Shown here one piece after another: positions 1 through 13,400 of a DNA stretch of 64,000 nt. Position numbers and translations under genes: made by a program. Numbering within the stretch: the stretch's first letter is position 1; each line of letters begins with the position of its first letter. Below the pieces are notes generated by a model that saw nothing but the letters and a program-made list of their open reading frames with translations, made no database searches and had not been told where the DNA came from. Source of the DNA: Baylisascaris procyonis. Its lineage: Eukaryota; Nematoda; Chromadorea; Rhabditida; Ascarididae. The stretch is taken from assembly GCA_037389465.1 (NCBI GenBank), contig JAZARR010000268.1, positions 62,001 to 126,000 of the forward strand. Direction: 5' to 3'.

Positions 1-3000
1 TCAACCATGTGGCGCACAAGGAGGAAGTGCGCATAGCGTACGTGTGATAGGCAGGCGATACCCACATGTAACGTTCCCAGCTCAAAAGTCCGCAGTCTAG
101 GTCGTTTGACCCTCGGTTACTTCTAGAAGGCGTGATGTAAGCGCAAGTTCTAACTTGGGAAGAAAAGGGAGAGTGGCAGCCGGTTATAAACTTGAAATGG
201 CGGGGCGATTTGTCGGGGTCAAATATGGCGTCTTAAAAATACAAAGAAAATTTTATTAAACAAGCGGAGAAGCGTGTCCGAAGCACTGGTAGATACGTGT
301 TTTTGCATCCTGCTCACCTGACCAACCCTTGCTTTGCGAGTCATCTGTGAGAAGCATTGTGTGCAAAGAAACATTTTTATGTTTTAATTAACCTGGCAAC
401 TAAATAAAAGTTTTGCGAAAAGCGTGAGAAGATGCAGTAATGCGCTTTGCAACAGCGCCCAAAAATGTGGAATTTGACCGCACTAGTATAATGAGTATTT
501 ACAAGTAACTGTATATTTTTCACATTCTATCGAAAAGAAATGCCATTCATTCTGTAAATCCATTTGCTCTAGTCCTCCTCTCTTCCCCCCGCCCGCCCTC
601 CACCTTCTCTCCCTTTGCTCCTCGATGATTGGCAGCTTTGAATCCTTATTATCAGAACGAGACAACAACTTATAATACTTTTTAATGCAACCAACGAAAA
701 TAAAATGCACAATTGCGTTATTGTACTAAGGCATTGTTCCTAGTTCCTCGATTTCTTCACTCCTTAGCTGAATGAATTTTCAGCACTAATCTCAAATGGC
801 AGCAGAAAGCAGAATCAACAAAAGAAAAACAACTGATATTTGCTGAATATCGACATAGAATCGAACAAACAACACTGCCATGCAACGCAACGCTGCAAAG
901 CATTGCGGCGGCTATAATTTCGCTCGTAATAAGGCCAGACTGCTGGGTCCATCGGTCTCCTCCTCCCGCTGGCTGGCAACAAGCTGGCTCTAGCACACTA
1001 ACTCCTCCTCAGAATCTAGCCACACCATTTTTTGCTATTGTTGCCTACCGCCTCCTCAAGACTGCCGAATGTAGCCAGCTGTGAATTGAAACCCGATGAA
1101 AAAACAGCCGCAATAGTGTGAATTAGAGAAAAAGACGCATTGAGAAATTTGTTTCCGTTTCGCGTGTTGTGCTTCCAGGATGACGCAGGACGATAGTAGA
1201 AAAGAAGCGGTTTCATGAGAAACAGTGAACAACACTATTAAAGTGCTTTTTTTAGCATAACGCCAACTTTCGAAAACAGCTGTTCACGTTGGAAATTACG
1301 TTGTTGAAAATATGTTTACAAATGCAAATGAAATAACAACGAAGATGTGCATCTCGAGACGAAATTTGCAACGATGAGTGAGAAGATTGGAAATTGATTC
1401 ATAGAAATTACGATCAATGAAAGAAAATTTAGCTACTATTTTCGAATTAATTAATGGCCGATAGAGTGTTAAAACGAGCGATCTACTTCTCAGCGTCCTG
1501 TTTGCTTTTTGCTTTGCATTAATGGGAAATTTTATGGGCATTTTGCTTCGAATTTATTTCGTCGTTGATATATACACAATATTTTTATGAATTAGAATTG
1601 TCTTCCTAGAGATGATGTTTCTACTTAGCATTTTCGGAAATTTCAATGACAAAGTTCAAACACCTGAACTCTCGAAAAAGCCGAAAATTCATTTAATCGC
1701 TTTTGTTTTTCCAAAACTGGTTTTCTGCACAAGTTTCTTACTATTTCTCCTATTTTGTTTTGGAATATTGTCCACATGCAACGCTGCATTTTTGATTCTC
1801 CAATAAATATGTTTTCACGACATTCCCAAATACATAGTCAGATAAGACCTTTGAAATTTAATCTTCATTGTGTTAACTTCAAAGTATCAAACGAATGATT
1901 CGAAATATATTAAATATTGTGATTTGGAATTGCAGTGATGTGGAAAGTGTTATCAACCACAAATTGAAATAATTCTTGTAAAAGGGTTGAACGAGCAAAA
2001 CAATATCAATGCTCGAAAATCATATTTGCAAGCATTTCTTCTGGGTTTAATACTTGTGGAATAAAACATTCTTTGCATATTCTTCCCATTCGTTATTGTC
2101 GCTGTTATCGCCAAAACTTCCGAGGTAAATACTTTTCCTATCGCAATTAGAAGAGTCTAGCAAGCATTCGAGCATTTTCGAGACAACATAGTTATAGTGA
2201 ATTTGCCAATGGATCCGGAATGTTTCAACTTTTCGAAAGCGACACTTCCGACATTGCGGTATTCCACAACCGTGCTTTTGGCCCTTGATGGCAGGCTGAG
2301 CTTGGAGTTTTCTTTCCTGTTTCCAATTGTTAGGCATCGAAGCTATTAACCCCGCTGAGCCCACAGCTATTTCGGGGAGCGGGGGGGGGTTAGAAAGGGA
2401 TAGCGGTCGGTTTCGAAAGAGCGGCTCAGAGAACGTGTAAGCGCCTGCCGAATAATTTTTGCTAGATCTGTTGTTATACGCGTTGATTATAAAAATTCCC
2501 TCTTCGAAAATGAAATTGATTGGAGGAGTTTGTGAACCACTGCGGCTGATTTTGGGAGGCGGTCTCTCACCTAGCATATCTTATGAAGTGATGTAGAGTG
2601 AAGAGCGCTTGCAGCCTGCAGAATCGAATCAATAACCTCAACTTATGAGAGACTTCGGAGAAAAGACAGAAGTTCAGTGAGGGCTATGAGCCAAAGTTTG
2701 AGGCCACTGTCATTAGAAGATTTTCTTGCCTATTCTCTAAATTTTTATTCGATTTGAAGCAATGGAAGTGAATAGCAACACACTCTCCATCTTCCGGATT
2801 CAAACCTGCGATCTCGTTTCTAGTACAGATTTTTGTACAGGTCTTTGAAGTGTGTCCATAAGTGAGGACTGTTGCTGCCCTCTTCACTTAAACATTTCAG
2901 GTTGAAGTGAAATGACTATAATGCGCATTCCGTCAATAAATGCTCATGGCTGTTACCCATTTCCAGGACTAGTTCTGGTGGGTCCATTGCGCTTAAAACT

Positions 3001-4831
3001 TCAGCAAGCCTACTCGCGTTCCTACATATAGCGACATTCACGTTTCTGAGAATCGTCGCACAATCGGCCACCGAAGCGTCAATAGCGGTACAACCATTTA
3101 TATGGATGTTGGAGCTGGTCAACGGACCGGGCGTCAAGCCCTACCACTATGTTAATATGTATATAAGTGATTTTTTTGAATGATATCAGCAAAACTTCCG
3201 TAAAAAATTGCTCCAATAGCAACCACTGAATAATGCAGGACAATAGTAAATTTTAGTACGCGATGAGATTTGGTATCTGTCATTTTATCTTTGAACCTGG
3301 CTTCGGTATTAAACAAGTTTTTAGCACATGGAATTTAAAATAGGAAGAAAGGAAGGCACAGCAATGTTTTCATAATCAAACTCAGCGCCAGGCCTTCCAT
3401 CTTCCTCCAAATGGATGGATTTTTTTGCTTCCACTAGTGAAAAGCTGCGTGGTTCAACAAGTAGGAAATCGGAGACGTCTACTTGCAGCTCTGAATCACA
3501 GACATTACAACAGCTCATTATTCAACTGACATCGTTATCGAAAGGATTTTTGCTAGGTGGCACTAAGTACTACTGTCTCCCTCCCATTACAGTTGAGCTA
3601 AGGTCTTTGTTCATGAAATGCAAATATAGTATAAAGGTTAAAGAAAAGCGAAAGTGCTGAGTGGAGAGAAGATTCAATTAAAGATATGGTATCAGTTGGA
3701 GTGCGGAGAATAGATTATATACCGTATATGGAACTGATAGCAGATTTCGTGGAAACGTAGAATTTTCATGTTAAACCACTCATTTTCAACACTAATAGTT
3801 GCACTGTGTGAATACGGCTGGATGATATGATACCTGCATATCCGTTGTTATCGTATACGCATCACCAAAGTCACTCTAATCGTCAGTCTGTTTCTCCAAT
3901 ATGGATGCCACAAATTGTTTCCGGAAAAGTTCGCAACTGCAAGAATTATGGGAAATGTCGACTTCCGCAATCCTTGCAGTAATGCACTTCAGTGACAATA
4001 GTTTATAGCTGCCAGTGTGGAAAGATGGATGGGTGTTGATGATGCAGAGATGTTTAATGATCTTGCCGTAACCGGAAGAATGCTTACTTAATGATCGACG
4101 AAGTGCTCATTGTCTAGGAGCGCATTCTCATCGTTCTCGAGAAATGAACTCTCGATTATCAAAATGCCGGAAGGAACAGGTTTGATGATCATCAAAGCGG
4201 TATGCAGCTCACGAAAAGCAGGACTGATCAAAACACAACTGGCTTCTGAGAGAATGGGCCTAGCTTTGAATTTCACAGCGTTCTAATTGCCACACATGCT
4301 GTATTGTTTTTATATGGCCCATAACGAATGTTTTTATGTTATGAATAAAAGATGATTGTTTACTCTTTTTGATTGTTTTTTTGCTACTTCAATATTGTTT
4401 GTATAATTGATTGACTGTTGGATATCGATTTGGTTTCATGTAAAACGCTCGTGAAGATAATTTTCAAGAACACTGGAAACAGATAATTTCTTACATGCAT
4501 GCTGGGTAAATGACGAAAATAATTTCTTTGAAATAATTTCTGAATGATCTCTACCAAACCGATATTTTTATATTATCTCCGAAGGTGCGAATGAATATTT
4601 GCAGCTATCTAATTAATTTCTTCAAGAGTTATATTTCGATTATGACTCAGTCATGCATTTCTGGATCTTTCCAGAGAATTTAAGAATTAAGTTGATAAAT
4701 TTGGAAAAATGCCCGAACAAAGTGTTGTAAGGTTTGTGAGCTTGATGAAAGAACTATGAGACTCTGGAAAATAATCATTTGATATTTGAATCACCGCGGA
4801 TCATTTGCAATTGCTCAAAATTTATCGGCGA
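1..4831. other. Intergenic region, no supported gene
   Basis: No exon chain could be built here. Two minus-strand ORFs (2577-2047, with a CxxxxCxxC-like cluster around RKCRF, and 3137-2916) are longer than expected by chance, but they lack convincing splice borders and resemble no family I know. A run of ten G at about 2383-2392 is the only clear simple repeat. The last few hundred bases are AT-rich and would contain the promoter of the gene starting at 4832. Confidence 0.5.
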
Positions 4832-4914
4832 ATGCGACATTGCTTATTTGTGACGCCAGTAGTCCTCAGTCCTCAAATATTAACATCTGCCACATCGGCA
4901 TTCAAATATCGAAG
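4832..4914 (+). CDS. Candidate first exon, Pro-rich gene
   Basis: Starts at an ATG and encodes 27 residues beginning MRHCLFVTPVVL, a weakly hydrophobic N-terminus that could be a signal peptide. It ends at CGAAG followed by GTAAGA, a good donor. The two leftover bases join the next exon in frame and make Ser. No clear acceptor lies just upstream, so the true start could be elsewhere. Confidence 0.45.
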
Positions 4915-7900
4915 GTAAGAAAGGTGAGATTCACTATATCGAACAGGTGAACTTTTTCACAGAAGAAGCATAAAATTTGAAAAATCCGTCAGTGAAATTT
5001 ACTAATTCGGCATCGAATTTTCCCAACAAAAACTTGTCGTTATGCGTAATGTCAGAAGACATCATTTTGAGCAGTCTGTTTTTCAAACGATGTCGTTTTG
5101 ATTTGTCATCAGTGAAATCGCCGAACTTCGTTGTTGACTTAAATTCAGGAGGCTATCCAAAATGTTCCTCATATGCTCCAATTCATCGTCTAAATATGAT
5201 AAATTCGTTCATTTTTATGAAATTTTGTGCTTAGTGCTGTTCGCATCGTGTTAATTATGGATATCGATCTCTCAATGCAACTTATGAAGGTGCAGGCGAA
5301 TAAATTTGTCCAATATGCACTTTCCCCTTCCACTCACCTAATCGGTTTCAGTGTTTATATGGGGTAATACATATGTCAAACAATGCCTTTATATTTAATT
5401 AATCTAAACGCTGGCGGAGATCTCCTATAAGAGATTTATTTTTCATCACCCGGCTGGTGCGAATAGAAATCAATCCATGTAAAATGTATGCAATTTTTTC
5501 CCGCTTTAAAATGTCCAACTGCTTCCATAATTGATCGATTGACGTGAAAGATGAAACGAAGAATTATCCAATTGTGCAAATTATATACATCTAGCTTTAG
5601 AATGCTAGTTTCAGTAGTTCCTAGGTGGAAATTATGAGACATATAGACTACTATTGTTAAATTTCATTGCTTTCATTATCATCTACTAACATGAACTCAT
5701 TTTTCAATATATCTCAGATTTCTCTAATTTCATTTCTACTCATTTAATCATCGCTGTTTTTCTTCTTTTTCGGTTCGCTCTATTTCTATTGTATCACTCA
5801 TGCGCTCTGAAAAAAAGAAAAGAATGGGCAATAGTGGAGCATTTTAAATTTAAGATTTAATCAAATATATGTGCACAATCAAAGTGCAATAAAGATGCAC
5901 CAAGATATCCATCGAAATGATCATTGTGGTGTCAATAGCGATTATTTCTCCCAAAAATTTTTTCTATTGAAAAACGCCTCACTCTTTTTATATCGCTTTA
6001 ATTGTCACTTTGCTTCATTCTTAATGAGAATTCAAATGTTTTGTCATTTGCGTGCATAATAATCTATGTTTATTGTTGCCAATTGTGGAAAACGTCTTCT
6101 TTGATAGAAAACTACGCTTCCCATTGTTTTTTCATATTTCTTTCCAAAAAATAGCTGCTTATATTTCATTGTTGTTGTCTGTAGTGGTTGGAGAGCAGTT
6201 TCAAAAAGTGGCTGCATGGAGACGAACAGCGATTTTTCATAGAAACTTTAGGAAATGCCTCCACAAAAGATTTTCTTATCTTCAATTGCCTTCAATTTCA
6301 TAGACTTCGATTTTATGGGCTCCCTCTGAATTCTGCGAGATCTGCGATTCCATTTAGTGATCCCCTGGGGTTCGATTTTCGAGTTCCCAAGCACGACACT
6401 GCAGGCAATAAAAACATCAAGTCAAACATACTTACTAGTTTTCTGAGCGACAACGGGAAGTGTGATGACAATTGATTTTAACAAACCCCTTTCCTTGAAT
6501 GGCTTCAATGCAAACCGGAAAAATCCTCCACTCCATCCATACAATTCAATCCGCTGGATTTTCAAGACTATAGATAATGCTTGGCTTTTTTTTTTCGAGG
6601 CAGGACGGGAGGGGGCGATGGAAAGTGGATATGAGCAAGAAAAATTTTAGACCACAATCAGATTTTTCTCTCACAACAAAAAACTTGCAATGCACTAGTG
6701 AGAAGCTCTGTGCATTTCAGATGCAGTAGGAGCATTTCATTTCGCCCAAAGTGCTTAAAAAACGTTCTTATATCCCTGATCACAAGTTTCGCATAAAAAT
6801 GTTTAACCTATAGAGTGCTTCTGGAACAGTGAAACGCACATCCCTATTATTGGCTGGCAGAACATGTCCTCCTTCAACTTTCACATCGTTCGCTTATGTA
6901 ACATATTACCCGAGAATGTTGAAAGCACCATAAAAGTGTCTGCATTTGCTCAAAGGCTAAAAACTTTCAACATGCATGCTGTTACTGATCTCGAATATTG
7001 ATTGATCATAATTGCCAACCACATATTTATCCATTTATTTATCCATGTCAATCACCTTTTCTTCAATGCGTTCTTACTCGATTTTGGATGAATCGATTGA
7101 TCAGTTGAGGAAAGCTAATGTGGCGGTACTATTACGCATGGCAGCACTACAGGCTTCCAGCTGCAATAAACAATTTTAATTTTATATGCAATCTTGCACC
7201 TTAGCATAAGTATCTTTGGAATTGCTTTGATATGGACGACATATACACCTGATCCACCAATGAATGTGTAATCATGAAACTCAAACGAATAGTGCGCAAT
7301 TCTCAATCTTTTAACAGTCATCTTGAGCGAACGACAATTGCAAAGTGCAAAAATAATAATGAAATCACGTTTGCAGATTGAGGCTATGCAATGACAATTT
7401 TGCAATTAATATTTTTACTTGGATATTTATTTGGTAAGGACGCCTATATATGTGCATATAAAATAACCACGGAACTATCGAGAAACTTTCTTTTTAGCAA
7501 GAAATATGGCGATAGACCGTGGGATTTCTGGTAAGTTAGCGTTGCAACTTGCATTAGAATATAAAAAAGTATGTGTTTTCGCGAAAATTTCTTTCTGTTT
7601 GCTCGTTCTCTCTTAGTTTCGAGAATTTATTACCTATCAATATGGATTTTAGAATTCAATGTAAAAATTTAAAAGCAATCTTACCAAGAGCGGTTAACGA
7701 ACCAATAAAATGCAAAAAAAAAACCCTTCCACGACATGCTTCCGTATCTCTTTATTTTTGCGATCGAAATTGATAGACGATTAGAATGTATGAGGAATGG
7801 CTTCGACCATATGTCATTAATTTTCCTCAGGTCCAGTGTGAAACCGCAAATATTTGATGAATTAGGCCAATTGAAATCGCTTCCTTCAACGTGGTATGAG

Positions 7901-10446
7901 GGAACGGGGTTAGGACGACAAAAAAAAAGGTTTTGAACGAATGATTTGTTAGAATAGAGAATAGAAAGGCTAGAATTTTAAGCTGCCTTAATTGGCACCT
8001 TTCAGTGGTGAAAGCGTACACATCAACTACCTTCACGAATATAATTGATATCACGACTTAAGGTTCCTATGGGGCTCATGCAATGGAGGTCACGTTCTTA
8101 TGATGGGAACATTATCCTTTCAACACTGAGAACGGTTACATTCCGTCTGTCATTGCTAAACCTTTCGTAGGTCTCATTTACCACAGTAGTGATCTCTCCA
8201 TTTGCTTATTTGCATATTTAAATTTCTTGACAAATTTCCTTTATGATTATTAAGTGGCATGATATGATTTGCAGTAAGAATTTTTGAAAACGCATTGAAT
8301 TGCGCAATTTGACTGCCACTATTTTCTTCGAATCCTAAACATTGATTAGTTATCAGTGATAACGAAGAAATGACAGAATAAAAAGTGACTTTGACGAAAC
8401 CAATGGGAGGGCGTGCTAAAGGAGGTGACATGGTCTGCACATCTATGTTTTGCTGATCATATAGGTCAGTTGGATAACCTACCAACAAATAATAAAAATG
8501 TTGCAATGATACACGAATATTTTAATCGATCCGATCACTCTTACAAAGATATACAAAATATGTGCCTCTGCAAATCTAGTGATGCGTGTGCCATGTAGTG
8601 TCGATGAAGGTACCATTGCAGGAATAGTTACGAAATTAGGTCACTACAGTATTCACTGTAGGATGATTTGCCATATTGCATTTCATGTTGCTCAATCAAA
8701 TTTATTCATAATAGACGTCTAAGGGTGATAAAAAATCACTTATTTTCTCATTGGTTGAATTTTCATTTGAACGCCCATCCCGCAACAAAAAGGAATCTTC
8801 TGCAGATTTGTATGGGATGACAGCTCATTTGAAATATGGAGGAAGTAGACTGCCAAATGAGCTTGCTCTTGAACTTTGATTTTAAAGGACTCACTGGTCA
8901 GGTGAACAGAGTGCGAAAGCCCATATTCTGCCAAAGCTCAACAGTAGGCTGTTCCAGCTTATGTTGTTCAAATGGCGTGGAATGTGACCCTTAGTTGCAA
9001 AATGCGTGCAAATTTGTAAATGACTTCGAGTGCCCCTATTGGCTCCGAAGGGGTTGAATCAATATTAAAATAATTATGTGGGCTAACCTGTGATGGCAAA
9101 TTCCATCGGATTTCCACCAGTTCACGAAATTCACCAAAACTCTGAGCTCTAGCCTCTTTGATCCTCAAGTTGAAACTACTGGACGAATAGACATATATGT
9201 GCAGAGACATGCTGCGTGATGCGCTTTGCAGAAGCAAACTTGCAACGGAATGTCACGCTGAAATAAATATGCAACACTCAACCTGGCTCAGCTGTATTGT
9301 CTTTATTTACATTCGTTGATGACACAGCACGAGCGGAATTAGAAATGCTTCGATTGTAAACTTTGGAAGACGTGTGCAACTTGTTTTCGAATATTTAATG
9401 AGATACATTTGTTTGAGTCAGGTTGACGTTGCTGGTCCACAGCATCGACCACAACGAAGGGTCGTTGAAAGCAGCTAAAACAACAATCACCTCCCTCCCC
9501 GTTCCGTATTCAGAAATTGCATTTCACAACCTCAGATTTCTATAAAACCTCTGTATTTTATGATCCTTTTCGCTCAGAATCGTTTATAATAGTGCAGCTT
9601 GTACTTTGAGCAGAAAATTGTTCTTTCAGCATCAAATAATTAATTACATAAAACGGTAAAATGCGTCGGCTCGATCAAATCGAGTTGGATCGCTTCATTT
9701 TCTGTCTGCTACTTGATCCACTAAGTGGATGGAAAAAAACTGCACCGATGGACTGATGCAAAACCAAACCCAGGCTCAAACGAAGACTGATGATCAAAAC
9801 AGAGCGAGCGGGTCAATTTGATAGACCTGATTTTACAGACTGCAACGTGGAAAAAATTTCCACTATGCATGGAAAGACGCCATATAAGCGATGAAAGTTT
9901 TTTCATTCTTTTTTAGGTACGAGCAACGACCGGCAATTCCAACGCATGACAACAGGTTTGTAACGCCTCGAAGGCAATTGCACCACAAGCCTTTGCTTCA
10001 AGGATACTCAAGCGGCAGTGGCAGCTATGGTGGTAGAGACGATGGAGGATACGGCTCTAGCTTCTTTACAGGTATATAGGCGCTATGTTTTCACATGTGT
10101 TGTTTCCATTTCATTTGAAAGAGAACAGAAAGTGCTGAACCTAGTAATCTAACAAAGTGAAGAACAACACAGCTTCGAAGCCGAAAGCATAATACCGACA
10201 TGTTCCTCTGCAAGTTACGGCTCCCTCTGTTTGCGAATCATGTGTTATTGACGATGTTGGGATGGCGTTCAAACAGAGTACTGCAGGTGCGTACACTTGA
10301 AACTCATTTTCAATGGCTATCAACACACTTTCAAAAGTAATGGGGACGTCCATCGTTGGAATAGTTAAATTACGACATGGATAGCGAAACAGGTATTCTA
10401 CCCTCATAAAACACAGAGCTTAGTTTCAAAAATGGCTTTGTATAAC

Positions 10447-10490
<44 letters not shown>

Positions 10491-13400
10491 ATTATTCAAA
10501 GCCACTTTTTGAAATATGCTTGATTGCACAGAGGCAATTCAGCTTTCTGATCATAAACAACAATGTAAATGGAAGTAAGAAATAAAAGTAGCATGCGCAC
10601 ATGTAGAAAGAACTGTGAAATTCAGAACTCAGGTATCAATATATGCAAAAGAGGACATTATCAACTCCGTCATAATATAAGAAGAACAACAAGCATGTTA
10701 TTGCAGTACATATGGAACAAAGAAAACTCATAGTGTATAAACAAGAAAACATTGTTCAATGTGAACAGAAATGCACAAACATGTTAACCTTTCAAAATGT
10801 TTATTTCTTGTTAAATTCTTAATTAATTCTTCGTGTACAAACAATTCCAAGCATTTCATCACATTCTGAAAAAACACAACACACCGACTCATCCATCCGG
10901 CGTAAAATTCATTGAACTACGGTGATGCCCGCAATCCCCCCATCAGTTCTCCTCTCCCCCTGCTCCTCCTTCTATCTAAGATTTCATCTTTGGGTTTCAA
11001 CAAAATCACAACTTGGTGAAAGCTGAGCTTTGGAAATCTGGACCGAACCCGAGAACCCTGAAAAATCGAAATCGAAATCTGGTCGATAAAACTCACCGGA
11101 ATTTTGCCTTCCAAATGAAATTTGGTCGGTCGGTTACCACTGCTAGCCTTAATTGGACCATATTTAAGAAGGGTCCAAAATATTTCCTGGCTGCAATAGG
11201 GCCTCTCAGGAGCGGGAACAATTTCTTCCCCATATGCTCTTGCGGACAGAAGTCCCATCCATGTGGGCCTTTGAGGAGAAAGACAGTTTTGCAGTCTAGT
11301 GATTCCGACCTCCCCACAAGGACGACACAGCGGTCTCTAACACAGATTTCGTTATTTCACATACGAACAATCTTGACCTCACACCTCCACCGTCCCACTT
11401 TTATGAATCGGGGTGCGAGGTACGACTGCCAACAATGTTCCCAGCGGCTGACTGGTTCTATTTATAGTATAACTCTCTCCCTCGTAGAAGGAAAAGTAAT
11501 CAAAAACCTGTGGTCTCATAAGCAACAAAAGTATTATCAAAACATCAATTTATACTTCCTGGTACAATGCACTATGTTTGAATTTACTCCCATTAAATAT
11601 GTATTTTTCAAGTTCATAAATTTTTGACTGTTATTTTTTCGATGTTCTTCGATTAATCGTTTCTGAACAAAAATCATTTCATCAATAATACTACCACCGT
11701 TTAAATTTCGAAAAAGTAAGGGCGTGTTGTAAAACTGAGCGTAGTTTGCCTTTTAGATCCTCCGTACGTCATAGAAGCTTATCCTCCTGGAGCCCTTCCT
11801 ATTGGAAAGCCTGTTATTCCCGGAGACGACATGAAGCATCGACCATATGATGAGTCGCATCCTCCCAAAACCGAACAGCAAGAAGCACCTGCTATTCCTC
11901 TAATGCGACTCTATGGAAAGGAATACGAAGAAGAGCAAAAAGAGGTAAAAAACGAAGTCAAACGTTGGCAACATCGGTAGCCAAAACCCCGAACTAGCTC
12001 CGGATTTTGATCTGGAATTATGAAGGAATGAGAATGAAAGGAATGAAAACAAAAAACAGGAGGATTTTCGACTTCAAGGAAAATATGCCATCAAATGAGC
12101 TAAGTGAAATGATTTCTAAGACTGAGAAAAATCACGAAAGGTAAATCAGACTGATGTGAGGAATCAGAAAGTTAGGAAGGTTCGCATGTGATCGAAGGGG
12201 TGGGGGGGGGGGGGAGCATTATCTAAAGACCTGTCATGGCTTTTTGTCTGCGAAACTGACATGGTTTTAATGCATGATCCGTGCATTCAATTGACACCTA
12301 TCGACGAAATTGTATTAAACGTATTTCAACTCCAGGTGAATGCATAGGATTTTTCAACCTCAAAGATCAATCTCCAATAAAAATGAGGCAATAAAAAACT
12401 ATGTTTCATCCAATTGTTTTCTAAAAATGTCTTTTATACTTCTAGTGAAACATTCAATGGATTTTTGGCACTTTGCTTCTTGAATTAGCACCCACTCAAT
12501 AGCGTTTAAATATGATAATGTAGTATGTTTCATTTAGAAAATTATGATGGAAGCAAAGAAAGATGAACATTTCAAAATATGATTATGGTTTGTTAAATGT
12601 GGAATGTTCTCCTCCTCTTAAGTAAAATTCCGATCTCATGACTTAAGAAATCGGCTATATAGGCTATATAGGTAATCTTGTTGTTTATATATATAACTTT
12701 GAAACGATAATTTGTCTACGGTGATTTGCAAGCAAACCTCCTTTAACATACAATTCTCTCTAGAAGATAGCAAAAAGTGAGTAATAATGTGAGAAAAGAT
12801 GTGAAATAAATTTGCTTTTATGTTGAATATAGAACGCACACTGATGTTTCAGTTGTCTTGATATAGATTTCTAAATTATTCTAACCATCAGAATAGAAAT
12901 GCGCCTATTTTCTTTGTGCATTCTCCTTTTACGGCCCTAATGAAAGTCTAATAAAATGCTACGATGTGAAACAAAAAGCCCGATCAAAAAATTTTCGGCA
13001 ATGTCGAGTAATCTTCATATCGAGTTTATGTTCAAATGTAATTTTCCTAATGCAGTGGCAAAAAATGGAAGAAGAAAGAGATAAAAAAACGACACTTCCA
13101 ATACCATCACCGCTTCCCGAATCAACGACTCAGTTCCCATATACGATCGCTAACAGCGAAGAACATGAACTGGATAACGAACCGAATTAGTAAGGTTTTC
13201 TGAAGCATAAAGTCAAAGTTGCTAAGAATCAATGAAGAATAGAATAGAATCTTTAAAGAGAATAGAATTGTTAAAAAATGTAATCCTTTAATAGAATAAA
13301 ATCTTCGCGGAATGGAATCCCTTGATTAAATAGAATCGTTGAAACGTTATTGATGTATAGAGCTGGCACTCAATTTAACGTTTAGCCAATATAAAATAAG

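Noticed and set aside
2047..3137. Two minus-strand ORFs, one with a Cys cluster resembling part of a zinc finger
   Set aside because: No paired Cys/His spacing for a known finger and no splice context; described only as part of the spacer.
10141..10407. 88-codon minus-strand ORF in an intron of the Pro-rich gene
   Set aside because: No splice borders and no recognisable motif.
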